Below, piece after piece: positions 1-12,900 of a stretch of DNA of 64,000 nucleotides (within the stretch, counting starts at the first letter, position 1; every line of letters begins with the position of its first letter). Both the position numbers and the translations under genes were made by a program. The notes under the pieces were generated by a model. It did no database searches and was not told the DNA's origin. It worked only from the letters and a program-made list of their open reading frames with translations. The DNA is from Holothuria scabra (lineage: Eukaryota > Echinodermata > Holothuroidea > Aspidochirotida > Holothuriidae). Location: assembly GCA_037179385.1 (NCBI GenBank), contig CM074184.1:17564001-17628000 (forward strand). The letters are read 5' to 3'.

Positions 1-744
1 CTTGTCACTGGACAATCCACCGGCAGACCGCCATCAGGCCGACCAAATTTTGCTCTCAGGGATGATGTCAATTCACGCTTTTCATTTTATAAAAGAGAGA
101 TCCGGTGACGGGCTTACAAGTCAAAATGTCAAGCAAGCAAACCAAAACGTTTACGCTGTTGATCAAAACATCCCGTACTAAATTACCTCCAGGCTTGAGA
201 GGTGTAACCTTTCGAACACTGTCCATGGACATGTTACGACACATGTGTCCTGAAATGTGTCCTGTGTCCTTAATATCTCTAGACCAAGAGAGTCCCTGGA
301 CCGACAAGTGGTGGCGCCATAGCAAAATAACAGCACATCGATTTCGACATTGCCACCAGCCTACTGAGTACACACATAATATTTTGATGAACAAACGTAC
401 ATGCATTTGACATAACGAGATAAATCCAAATTAGCGCGGGAGAATTTATAAGGTCGCAAGAATAACGCAATAATAACCCAATCCACAGTATTATTGCCTG
501 ATATGGTAACAACTGATGAACGTTATTGTTAAGGAAACCTGTCTGGCTTTTTGAATCGCTGTAAGAAGGACTTGGGAAGATAATTTTACATTTGTGTAAA
601 CTTTTCTCTTTCGAACTTACTGCAGTGGTTGAAAGTCTTTTATTGAGTGAAGGTAGCCTAACGTTAACCGTTAGCGGATCTGGTGCATACGCAATGTAAA
701 CGTAATCGTAACGCAGACATTCCTTCGTTTGGCCTAGCCTAGGC
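1..744. other. upstream sequence, no gene recognised
   Basis: No splice-supported coding sequence is visible. Both strands contain ~100-codon open frames at 68-410, but they are antisense to each other and lack recognisable motifs. A CCTAGCCTAGGCCTAGG-type motif at about 732-750 recurs elsewhere in the window. A promoter or non-coding first exon of the USP1 gene could lie here or further upstream, but nothing decides it. Confidence 0.4.
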
Positions 745-1556
745 CTAGGCTTAGCATAATTTACAGTACTTAGTAAATACCGCTGAGGCTCAGATTTGTG
801 AAACGCGTTTTACGCAAATCTCGCTAATAATGGCGTCATTGGTAGTAAAGGCAGATCATGGCTACTAACTGTTACCCAGTCAGGTTGTTCTAACTTCTAT
901 TCCATTCTAAATGAGGAGAAACAAGTTTTAAGTTCACATTTTTATGATAAATGATGTGTTGTTCTCAATCAAAGTTGGCAAGTGCGCTGGTCAGGGGTTT
1001 GATTACATGTTTGTAAAGAGCAGTCCCCCCAAACTTATTTTGAAGAAAAAGCTAAATAATACATTTTTCAACTTATTTCTCCTTCAAAGTATTTTTCATT
1101 ACCTTTTATTACTTTACTATTGCATATTGAAGGTAAACCAAGCAGTTATTTCCAGTATTCACAGTTGAAGAGAAAAAACATTGTCACATGACTCCCAACA
1201 GCCAGTCATGAAACTGGACAGTTTACTGCATTTCTTCAATAATGGGCGTCCGCAGAAAAATGTCACGGGGAGGGGGGGCAAAATTTCAAGATGGGGGCAA
1301 AACCTCCGAGTCACCATGAATTTACATGAAATGTGCGAAAATTTCAGCCCAAAATGCCTCCCAGAGTGCCAGAAATGGCATTTCTAAAGCCTATTTTTGG
1401 CATAGTAACTCGGAAAACACATTTTGTTTGGGTTTTTGCTTTGATTTTTATACGTTTTTTCAAATTTTTCATTTTCCAGGGGGGGCAAATGCCCCCTTGC
1501 CCTTACCTGCCGACGCCCATGTCTTCAATTTAGGATGACTGCTCCTGCCCTTTAAC
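745..1556 (-). repeat. interspersed repeat, inverted copy
   Basis: Read on the minus strand, this segment follows the same order of blocks as 2193-2657: the GGGCAGGAGCAGTC block at 1533-1556, the GGTTTACCTT block near 1130, the GGGGGGACTGCTC block near 1018-1035, and the CAGTATTTACTAAATAC-like block near 770. It is diverged and is interrupted by a younger 281-bp element. It is probably a non-autonomous transposon family. No coding capacity is seen. Confidence 0.6.
1241..1521. mobile_element. hAT-like MITE (281 bp) with 8-bp TSD
   Basis: The ends are inverted (AATGGGCGTCCGCAG on the left; the right end reads CATGGGCGTCGGCAG on the other strand). The element is flanked by a perfect 8-bp direct repeat TCTTCAAT at 1233-1240 and 1522-1529. 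The uninterrupted form of the target is visible at 2193-2245 on the other strand. An 8-bp duplication suggests hAT. The interior is G-rich with no open frame. Confidence 0.8.
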
Positions 1557-2192
1557 CATTGCTTTTCCTTCCACAGCATTAACCATTCACTTCTTTCCAC
1601 AGCAAATACATCATACTGCTCTTCTCAAGTGGAGAAAAAAGAAGAAACACATTTTACTGCGGGGGAAAAAAAAGAAAAACTTTGTTTTTCTCTGGAAAAA
1701 AAAATAAAGTTTCAGCACACTCTTTAAAGGTAGGAGTTGTTTAAAATGATGTCATTTCTAGGCACTGATTTTGAATTAGTACCAATATCGTTAATAATGT
1801 TCAATGGCGTTATCAGAAGAAACCGCTTACTACAAGAGGTTAACAACGGTGTATTCAGTTTCAACAGCCAGCTAAAAGTTGCTAATGCCCTTGTAACATG
1901 CAAACAAGAGCTACGCCTAGTGGGGCTGTTCCAATTAACGCAAATACATTTAAGGACAATGTAAATGGTAGTAACCATGTAAACTTAAATGGGTTTTGTA
2001 TTCAGTGGTGCTGTTTTGATAGAAAGCTGCTGGGTGGGGGGTGGCAAAGTGTTTAACAGTACTTCCATTTTTGCTTTGATTTTTTGTTCTGAATGCCAAA
2101 TGGATTATGACAATCTAAAGTTACATAAGATCAGTAGTACGCAGTTACTTCTGACAATGCCACTGTTATGATATTTAGCATGTGGTTACTTA

Positions 2193-2657
2193 AAGGGCAG
2201 GAGCAGTCACCCCAACTTGAAGCAGTGTAGTAGACTGTCCAGTTTCATGATTGGCTGTTGAGGGTCATGTGATGACATTTAAACTCCTCAAATGTGAATT
2301 TTACTGGAAGTCATGCTTGGTTTACCTTTCATATGTTATATTGAAGTATTAAGATATTGTGAAAGATTCTTTGAACAGAAATGAGATGAGAATTGTGATA
2401 TTTAGCTGTTGCTTCAAAATAATTTTGGGGGGACTGCTCTTGACCTTTAAGATTTTGCAGTGGTTACCAAAATTTAGTATCCTGTTTATGATAATCACAC
2501 CATTGTTTACTCAATGTACAACGCAGTTACTACCAATGACGCTGTTATTAACGAGATATGTGTAAAATGCGTTCCATAAATTAGGGCCTCAGCAGTATTT
2601 ACTAAATACAGGTAAATTATGCTAATAAGTCGAGCCCTATGATAAAGCAATAGGTGA
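2193..2657 (+). repeat. interspersed repeat, forward copy
   Basis: It begins TTAAAGGGCAGGAGCAGTC. It shares blocks with the inverted copy at 745-1556, with 29712-29870 (forward) and with 28055-28195 (inverted). Its second half (2383-2657) is duplicated at 2844-3121. No coding capacity is seen. Confidence 0.65.
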
Positions 2658-2843
2658 ATCTATTTCACTCCTACTTACCTCATCTCTTACACATATGAAC
2701 AGCTCCATCTATCGCTGAAGATGTACTGACGAAGTAAGTCCTACCGAGGGCGTGCGCTAGTTAACCCTTGACCCGTCCTTGCTTTATCGTCAGCGGAACG
2801 ATGTACCTTGTGTGTTTTTTGCTAGTTATATTTTCTCGGATTT

Positions 2844-3121
2844 GAGACGAGAATTGTGATATTTAGCTGTTGCTTCAAAATAATTGGGGGGGGGGGGACT
2901 GCTCTTGACCTTTAAGATTTTGCAGTGGTTACCAAAATTTAGTGTGCTGTTTATGATAATCACACCATTGTTTACTCAATGTACAACGCCGTTACTACCA
3001 ATGACGCCGTTATTAACGAGATATGTGTAAAACGCGTTCCATTATTTGGGCCTCAGCAGTATTTACTAAATACAGGTAAATTATGCTAAGAAGTCGAGCC
3101 CTATGATAAAGCAATAGGTGA
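2844..3121 (+). repeat. direct duplication of 2383-2657
   Basis: The ~278-bp segment repeats 2383-2657 nearly base for base, including the G-run before ACTGCTCTTGACC and the end GATAAAGCAATAGGTGA. The G-run is longer in this copy. The two copies are separated by about 186 bp, so this is a recent local duplication. Confidence 0.85.
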
Positions 3122-3782
3122 TTTTGTTCACAAGGAACAAAAGCTTGCTTCAAGGCCCTGTGAGGTGCAATTTGAAGGGTTTTAAATGTCATTTGTGTAA
3201 GTTTAAACATAGCTGCAAAAGTGTCCTCTTTTTAAAAAAGAAACCAAGATTGACAATTTTCTAACTTTTACGGAAATGAAAAATAAAAGGGTTCAAGCCT
3301 CAAATTTGAGGAGTGCGAGTGCTATCCCACACCTCAGTCTCCTCAAATCACTGTGAGGAGTGTGAGAGTTTGCACATGATGAGGATGGAAGCTCAACATT
3401 AGTCTATTTCAGTTCAATAAAACAGCACACCTACCACCCCCATTGATTTACTGAAGACTGCAGTTCAGGAAAAACTGTTGGGATTTGTTAAAAAAAGAAA
3501 TTTCAAGGTCATTCAAGATTAACATAATGAAGGATGTCTGCTGGCTGATTTCACAAGATTTTGATCAAAATATCAGTGCAAATAGTCAGAGCTTGTCCAT
3601 CTGGCCAATGCACTGGATTTTTTTTAAGAGTCAAAGGGGTCTGTACATTTGTTTAAGACCTACTGTAGGAACCCAGGTTAGCAGAAGTGCTGCATAGCCA
3701 GGTACTTAATTGGGCATTTGCTACAGTATTAACTCTGCATACTGTATGTAATTAGCATGTACAATTTGTTCTCCATTCATAG

Positions 3783-3814
3783 CTTGATCTACTAAGAGGA
3801 GTAGGAGACAAACC
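3783..3814 (+). other. USP1: USP1 5' UTR end after a probable splice acceptor
   Basis: The sequence TTCTCCATTCATAG ending at 3782 looks like a splice acceptor 32 bp before the USP1 start codon. A non-coding first exon may therefore lie upstream. The ATG at 3815 has ACC before it and G after it, a good animal initiation context. Confidence 0.4.
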
Positions 3815-3924
3815 ATGGCTTGTGAAAGTCCTCCAAGGAAGAGAGCCAAGCTATCTCTGAAATTTATGAAAAGAGAGAAAACCTATGACTCACCATCAAA
3901 ACCAATGAGAAAACTTCGTATCAG
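3815..3924 (+). CDS. USP1: USP1 coding exon 1
   Basis: Residues 1-36 plus two bases of codon 37, with donor TCAG|GTAAGA. It encodes a basic N-terminus containing RKRAKLSLKFMKRE, which resembles the SKKNRLSLKF segment near the N-terminus of vertebrate USP1. This supports both the ATG at 3815 and the family assignment. Confidence 0.85.
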
Positions 3925-6900
3925 GTAAGAATACATGTACAGTGGTAGATGGCACCAGAGTTTTGACAGGAGGGATAAAGGGATAGATATAGATATTACA
4001 TATTTTATTTATTCAGCCAATAAAAGAGAGGTAGGAGCATAAAAAAAATATTTGTGAGTGGAAAGGGGAGGGGGAAGAAAGGAATTGGAACAGTTCTGGA
4101 CATCTTTAGTAAGACATACTGTCCTAGGCAGTGAAAAAAGTTGAATGTTTGAATATCTTTTCCTGTATGTATCTACTGTAGCATAATGTTGTTCTCTTCA
4201 TTGGCATCAAAATCATATTAAATTGAATGCAATGTCAAATTATTAGGCCATTATGATCTCAAGTGTCCCATAATGCAATTCATCTCAAAAAAAAAGTTGC
4301 ATTTCCTTGAAAATTCGTATCTTCCAAGATTGAGATCCCATTTTTGTCTCCTGAATGACGAAAATTTGTTGCATATCTCTGGCTAAGCCCCTATATAAAA
4401 CCTTTTGTCCAGTTTCAGGAAACCTCAAGTTTTGATCCATCAATTTTGGCTTTCATTATTTCTCATATTTTTGTTCATCCTACATTTCCACAATATTCTT
4501 TACAATTTAACTTGTGCAGCAACTCCAAAGACACTACTGAAAAAGATGAGAGTAAATCAAATTTATCAGAAACCCAGACTATCAAGACAGAAGTTACCAA
4601 TCATAATGGAGAACCTGCCAGTCCTCCGGAGCCCTACGTTGGATTTTACAACATTGGAAACACCTGCTACCTTAACAGTGTGCTACAGACATTACGCTAT
4701 TCCCCTCACTTTGTTACTGCACTAAAAGACATGCTGCACCTGGCTGAAGAATGGCTTGAACAAAAGGGGGAAGATGAGGTTATAAATGCAGCAGAGGATT
4801 CTGGGAAGGTTGGAGGAGGCGGGATCAAAGAGGAGGAGGAGGAGAATGTAAGGAAGACACGACAGTTATTAAGTGAGATGTACAAGGTATGTTTGGGGAC
4901 TTTGGGAGAAGATGCAGGGATTGAATTTGACATCCTCTGAAAGGTCACTGTCAGCATCTTGGTCATTTCTGTAGTTAGTTTAATGAGGTTTTACAACTAA
5001 GTTTCTAACCAAATGGTTTGAGTTGTGCCAGTCACTTCTTTTTGTCCAGTTGTGGCTCAGTGGCTTGTAAACAGTGACTTACAGTAGTTACTAGTTAGAC
5101 ATTGTTAAGGGGGTGGAGGACAAGCACCCACTTTTTTAAAAAAAATTTTAAAGTGCAAACACCACTGTATTAGGGACATAATTTAAGATGTGGAAGTATG
5201 CCGAAATTTTTGCCCTTTTCAAACGAATTAAAATAGTCAAAAATATGGAGCTTGTGTTGCAGAAAATTTTTGATTCTGGGGTTCCTGTAAAGAAATTGAA
5301 AAGTTGGAGGATTACTAAAGAATCATGGTTTCCTCTGGCAAATGTGATATTGCATGGTGACCAATGATCGTTGTTGCTACACAATGTTATCTAGGGCCTA
5401 CAAATTGAAGCGCTTTGAGACTCTAACAACATTTTAAAAGTTAAGAGCTTATGTATGTTGGAAAAATATAGAATATTATGAAAGAAAATTTGTAAAAATA
5501 GTCCTGTAGTTGCCATTGTTACATAATGATCTGATATCAAAATTAGCAAATGTGCCATTTTGTCATTTTCAGAGCTTGGAGAAGTTTACCAAATGAGGGA
5601 GCAGTGCTGCCTCTGGAAGTGCAATTTGGAATGTGCAAAGTATGCAGAAAATTTTGCTTTTTCTGAAACAAATAATTACAGATAGAGAGAGAACATAGAA
5701 TTTTATGAAAGAAGATTTGGGAAACCATACTGTAGTTGACAGGTGTCACAAATAGTAAATTTCTGAATTGTTAATTTTTCAGAGCCAGGGGCACAATCAC
5801 CTTCTGCGGATTCCCTGTATTTATGCCACTGCTTGTAAAATGATAGTTAATTTGATGTTTAATTAATGTACTATTTATGTTTTAAGTAGAACGGTTTACT
5901 GTAAATTGTAGCATGTTCTATCTGATTTTGAAGATAAGGCTAATCGTTTCTTTTCAGCTCTTTCAGTTGATGCAGGACAAGGAAGATAATTTTTTGATAA
6001 TGCCGCTACCAGATACAGATATGGCAGTGAACCCAGAGAAAGTACTGGATGCCCTAAGGTATGTATTTCTTCAAGCCATTCTCTATAACCCAAGGCTGTA
6101 GTAGGTGACAAAATGAGGTGTTTAAGGCTTTGTTCAAATTGAGCTCAGAATGTTTTAAAGGGCATAAATTGTCACTGGGGCTCTCTTTGACAACTATTGA
6201 ACCCAAACCCTCCTCCCTCTCAAGTACCTGTAATTCATATTTCCTAGCAAGGCAGATACAGTAGATACACAGACAGAGACAGACCAGAAGGAATAAAAGG
6301 CAGTATAAAAATTGATTTGAATTCGAACAAAAGCTCTTGGTGTGGGTTGAAACAAAATTAGCGTTTCCACAGGTATGAAAAAGGCACAGGATAGTTGATC
6401 ACCATTACCCACCAATTTGCAGAAAATTTTATGGTAGTACTTTAGGAAACCATTTCACTGCTTTTAGTTGTGTGCAAGGAAATACGGTTGTCTGGAACTT
6501 TTTTTGCTCAACTACAAAGCAGTGTGCTTGGCAAGCTACTTATTGTGCTATTCTTGTTTGTTTGGGGGAGGGGTTGTACAATAGATAGTGTGGTCTTTCT
6601 TTTATTACAGTATTTACCTTGCACAATAAATGAATGTTTGAGAGAAAAAATTTCTGCTTTTTTAATTCTTACTGAGAAAACTCATCGCCATTGAACAACC
6701 ATCTTTTAACTTTTGGCTACCTATAGATGAATCCAATTAGCGCTTGTTTTTAGTGACTGTTTGCAGCCATTAGTGGGGTCCATCAGCTTTGAATCACCTT
6801 TATATATCTTCTACATGAGCTTCAAGCCCTCATATTCAGTGAAATTGAAGGAAATAAGAAACAGTGTAGTACTTTTTCCAAAATCCTTCTGACCCTCTGG

Positions 6901-9900
6901 CAAAGGGCTGTACGGCGAAACCAAACTTGAAACTGCTTCCCGAAGAAGTAAAACATCCACTTAAGGACAACACTTGACCAACCTCATGGCAGTATTGTAA
7001 TCGAGTCACTACATTAGTGACTCGATTCACCAGTTTTCAAACATTTAAGTGACTCGAGTTGAGTCATTGACTCGAGTCACTGTACTATTTCAATGGAGAA
7101 ATTACTCCTGAATCCTATCAAGTCACTACCATTTTGAGAGGAAGTGACTCGAGTCATGACTTGTTACAACATTGCCTCAAGGCCTTCAGACTATTTACAT
7201 TATTGGTCTGTCATACATGGAGAAACAATGTAGTGTACAACCATCCATGATAGAGGTAAGCAAGGAAATCGAAGTCTTAAAAGGTGATGGACCCCAGTTA
7301 TGGCCGACTGAAATCAGACCATCACTTGGTGTCCCAATTCGTCCATACAGAATTTTAGTTCTCCTATCCTGGACAAAAGGACAACCATGAAAATTGAGCC
7401 CTTTCTGAATCCTGACATTGTGCTGACTTGAATAACTATTTATTTCTGATGAGGGGAGTGACAAAACAAGTTGAAGAGTTTTTGTTATCTCAGACTCTGC
7501 CATGTGCATATTTGAAGAGACATTAAGTGCAAAAACATTTTCAAACATTTTCAACTTGTGAACTGATTTATCTTACCATACTGAAATATTACAAGTGAAA
7601 CTATAGCAACAATTGACAGTAGAAAAAAGTCAGTCTTAATGCAATGTAAACACAGGAAAAGGCAATGCTTAACATAATTATCTTGCCATAAAATGTCAAC
7701 CCTATGACTTGCAGAATAGTTCATTACCAAGTAGCTGTCTTTATTGTAGTGCGCGTGGGCGCTACAATCTTGGCGGTACACGACAGGCAGGAATACCTAC
7801 ATGACTGAACGTTGAAACTGGAAGATCCACACTGTTCGGTTCCGTTTTTACTATCGAAACTATCACTGTGCAGGCAGCTAATGTTAAGCCTGTCAATGAT
7901 TTTGCACCGTTTTCTTGCACACATACTAAATTAGTCCCAACGAAGGACTCATTCATAATTAGAGACAGCTTAGAATGCAGAGTGAAATGTTACCGATTGA
8001 TGGAATACCGACAGCCTTTATTTCAGAAAAAGTTTCAGTTCAATTTGCGCTTGCTTTCTCTTTGACACAATAAGTATACATTACTTGCAATTCACAAACA
8101 AAGTAATCAGTGGATAAATTTGTTGTAAAGTTTAGTGTGATGAGAGCATATGCGTTGTCAGCTATACACGAATCTGGACAGCAAGTGATTGTTCGATATC
8201 AGTCGGCCATAACTGGGGTCTTTCACATTTTAATTTTTCAATTTCTTTGCTTACGTGCACCATGGATGGTTGTATACTGAATTGTACTTTGATTCCTTCA
8301 ATTTCACTGAAAATGAGCACTTGAGATTCACGTTGACAATAAATGAAGACAATTTAAGGCCGGCGGACCTGACTAATGGCGGCCTGCAGTCACTGAACGC
8401 AAGCGCGTATCGGATTCATCTATACGTGCACAACGTAGACAGGTATAGACTGTACTGTATACTGTTAATTCCATGTGTATACACTGAAGCATGGAACTTA
8501 ACGTACTATGTCGGAGGTAGTATTCCAAGGTACTTCCCTGCTTGAAACAGTTGGTTGGAAACTAGGCCGTAAAACTCCACCTAACAAACTGATCAAAAGC
8601 AGCTGGCTGTAGGGCTGTACATACGAAATGTACTACCACAGGGTTAGTTAAATGAGAATTAACAACCTACCAACACCAATCAGTTATGTAGAGTCAGTTA
8701 ACTCGATAAGAAGTTCAAATTCATTTTCAAGTATGTTTCAAGTTCAAATTTAGATTCCCAGGCACCTCTCTCAAAAGGTGCGAAATACTGTAGACATAAT
8801 GAACCTCCAGCCCACAGGGGCCGTACTGCCATTGGGACAAAACAATAGCATGCACAGTACACGCACCGCTAGAAATCAAACCACAGTGTATTATATACCA
8901 CTTCAGACAAAATGAACGATATGACTGTGTGAAATGGAACTGGTACTGGGAGCTGGGTTAACCTCTTTCGAAGAACTGAATGAAGCAGTGCGGGGGCGGA
9001 ATCAGGCTGGGGTTTGGGTTTAACCCCTTTTGATTGTTGAGGATTTTTTCATTTCCTATTTTTGTTTTGCTTATTGTTTATTGTTTGGTTTTGAAGCATA
9101 CCCCACCTTTCGTCAAAACTTGCATCCAGCCTCGCAGGTAATTTGATGAAGAACCTGAATAGTAGACCCGGACGTCCCTGTCAAAAGACCCACCCAGGTT
9201 ATACAGGCCTATCAAGAAAACGTTTCACACTCAAATTTACAGTGTAATCCAGCCTAGTAGCTTAGCGTTAGATTAGCTTACGACAGTATTGCCCAGGCCA
9301 TCCGTGTTGTTTATCAGAGTTTTCTGTTGACTGAGCTTTCATTTAGGCTAGGTAGGACCACCACATGTTGAAGATCCACATCCAAACATTTTATAAGCCC
9401 AAGCCTCAAACCTGCCCACACACGGGCACTACAATTCTGCGTATTTGCGGCAGGCAAATGCAGTTCTAGTCTAACCTAGGGATTCCACTCAGAGTCCCTA
9501 TCTGATGAATAGTTACTCACTGAGCACTCCAATCTTGAAGCATAACAGTTTTGTCTTTTTCCAAACACATTATGAGAAAGTTTGTAATTTTTCTATAGAT
9601 ATGTGAATCCAATGTTTGAAGGATATCTTCAACATGATGCCCAAGAATTACTCTGCTTGTTGCTGTCATCTCTTAAAGAGATTCGAGAGAAGGTGTCACA
9701 GAGACTTGCAAAGAGCAAGGAGGATGATGTTGCCAACAATAACAAGCTGGACACAAAAGCTGAAACTCCCACCAGCTGTCATTCAAACTCAAAAATGAAA
9801 GATTTGTCTGGCTTTCTGAAGGGGGGATGCAGTCCAAATTTGAAGAAAGGTCTAAAACGCAGTATAAAGTCAGAGAGTCCAGTTGTTGCTAGGAAACATC

Positions 9901-12900
9901 TTGCATTTAGGTTACCTGGGGAGTCAAATGAAGGCAAAGGTGACTGCAAAGAAGCAGTCAAACAAGAGAACCTTAGTGACAACTGTAATGCTAGTTCCAC
10001 TTGTGACAGTAAGGGAGATGGGAAAGTAAAGCGAAGCAGAAGAAAGAGTATGCGAAACAGACAGAAAGAGGGCAGTCTTACGGAAGAGAGCAGTAACAAG
10101 GCATCGGAGAGCCAAGAGAGTGTTGGTGATGGCAAAGAAGGAAAAAAGAAATCACTTGGAATGAGAAAATTGTATAAACTGGCAAACCAGCCAACTATTC
10201 TCAGCAGATTCAATATTCTAAAAAAGAGAAAGCAACCCACATGCTCAACTACCTCATCCAATAGTTTAAAGTATCAGCCATTGACCTCAGACAATTTGAC
10301 TTCAGATGATGCTGTCTCTGGTGATACAGCAACCTATCATTCAGGGAATGCTGCCAATACACAAAGTCCAGAGAAGACAGGGGGTGAATTTACAAAGGTC
10401 ACCCCAACATCAAATCTTTATGACAATGTAAACACTAGTGGAACTCCAACGGTAATATTCCATAACCCATGTGTAGAGACAGTTACAGATATCCTGGGAA
10501 AAATAAAAGGGCTTTTCCAGGGTTCTTTGGTCCTGCGAACGAGATGCATGGAGTGTGAAAACCATACAGAAAGGCGGGAGGAATTCCAGGATATAAGTGT
10601 CCCTGTACCATCCACCAAAAAGGATGAGGATTCAGAAATATTGGAAGAAAAAGGACCAGAGATTGAACCTTCATCTGAATCTAACAACTCATGTGGTAGG
10701 TATTTAGATCTGTTGAATATTCATATTTATCTTTGTTGAGAGTCTAGCTGCAGATATGTTGAATAGTCATATGTTCATATTATTTAAGTACATATTGTGA
10801 GTCTTGGTCAGTTAGTGGCTAGAATTCTTCCTAGTGTTGCTGGAAATTTGAGGAGAATCTTTGTGCCTGTAACTGCCATTGGACAGATCATCTATCATGA
10901 AATCATTAGTGACATTGAAACTGCTTTGGGAAGCTATCCTAACTTGCCCTTATTTTCATTTGCCACAATATATGATTAGACCCAAGTTGAAAAATGCTTA
11001 GATTTCAGTAAATTTATATGAATTTCAATTGATAAATGAATAGTTAACCTGTTGAAGTATTCATTCCTCAGTCTGTCTGTGCACTTGAGTTTCTTTTACA
11101 TGGGGACAGCATTCCTTAACACTACAATATTCGATGCCAGGGGCAGGATTATCCTTTTTTGAAAATTCACAGTTTTCTGTGATTTTTTGCAACCTTACTT
11201 GATTTTGCATTTCCCAAATCAGCCAAAAAATTTGTTAAGTGTAACATGTACAAGTTTTGTAGCAGAAAATCAAAATAGGAATCCTTTCATTAAAATAATA
11301 ATCCCTCTTATTTTGCTCAAAACATGACTGCAGGATGCAACTGGAGATACATCAGGGCTTTGGGTGCACGTTTTGTGTATTGAAAAGTCCTAAAATGCAT
11401 GAAAAAGTCAGATAAGGAGTCAGTCAAACATGCATTTGAGTATGAAAGCAAAGAGTGAACCTACATATCACTTTTTGCAATTTATGTCAAATATGCATTG
11501 CTTAAACCAGGAGAGTTTCATGTCAAATATGCTTTGGAAAAAATTGGAAGTCAAATACCCATTGCATATTTTGACTGGCAGTCAAAGACTCTTTGGTGAA
11601 AAAAATAATGAAAGACCTGATATGTACTTTTTTCAATGATACAAATGTTACAGTCCCTATTTCCTTCTGCAATTAGTGGAAGCACTTTTTCCAATAATTT
11701 GGTTTGGTTTGCACAAAGTTCAGTGATTTTTTTTTTGTCAACTCGGACTCATCCCACTCTGAGTAGAATGGAAAAATTTGGACAAGCTCAACTGAGTTTG
11801 AGATGATACTACTTTGCTTACCTACTGCAAATGCAATAAAGTCATCAACCAAAATGAAGTTTGTTGTTAATTCTTCAAAATGGCTGTCTTTGTCCTCATA
11901 AATTCCTGAAAAGATTCAGTGTTTATTATGTTAACATAGGATCAATAAGTAAATTTTTTTCTCCGTCTCTTTTCCTGTCAAATACATTTTCAGTGGTGGC
12001 TGGTGGGCTGTTAAATAACCAGAATTTGTTAATTATTTCCTCTTTTCCTTCTTTATTTTTTTGATTCCTTGCCAAAGACAGGCAAGGAATCTATGCGATG
12101 GTGATGTTGTGTGTATGTGTGTGTGTGTGTGCGTGTGCGTGTGCGTGTATGTGATTCTTTGGCTTGTTAACAGGATATCTCAAGAAGGGTAAGTGTGACT
12201 AATCTCATATTTGGTGTGTAGGTTGGACATGTTCAGTAGATGATCACTAATGTTTTTGGTGGCAGCGAAAGGTCATTTTGGGTCACGAGAGGTCAAAAGG
12301 TCAAAACTCAATAACTTAAGAACGGTACATGTGGCTATGCTCATATTAGGTGTGTGGGTTTTGTATATTGAGAAGATGATCCCTATCAATTTTCATGGAG
12401 GTCAAAGGCCATTTGGGGTCACGAGAGGTCAAATTGTAAATTGCTTAGAAATTACTTGTAATCACGGTTTCTCAAGAAGGGTAAGTGTGACTAATCTCAT
12501 ATTTCGTGTGTGGGTTGGTCATATTGAGTAGATGGTCGCTATTAATTTTGGTGGAGTTCAAAGGTCGTTTGGGGTCACAAGAGGTCAAAAGGTCAAAACC
12601 TTGTAAACTCGCTAACTTAAGAACTGTACATGTGGCTATGTTCGTATTCAGTGTGTGAGTTGGCCATATTGAGTTGACGATTCCTATTGTTTTTGTTGGA
12701 GGTCAAAGGTCATTTGGGGTCAAAAGGGGTTGAAGGGTCAAAAGGTTATAAATATAATATCTCAAGAACCCTACATTTGACTATGCTTATATTTGGTGTG
12801 TAGGTTGGCCGTATAGATGATCCCAATCGATTTTTGTGGAGGTCAAAGGTCATTGGGGTCACAAGAGGTCAAATGGTTAATTCCTTAGAAATTGCTTGTA

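Noticed and set aside
68..410. Overlapping ~100-codon frames on both strands
   Set aside because: Mutually antisense, no motifs, no splice or poly(A) support; composition like random open frames.
10696..10739. Read-through of USP1 exon 4 to a stop at 10737-10739
   Set aside because: The donor at 10695 restores phase to exon 5 and homology continues there; the extra residues are intronic.
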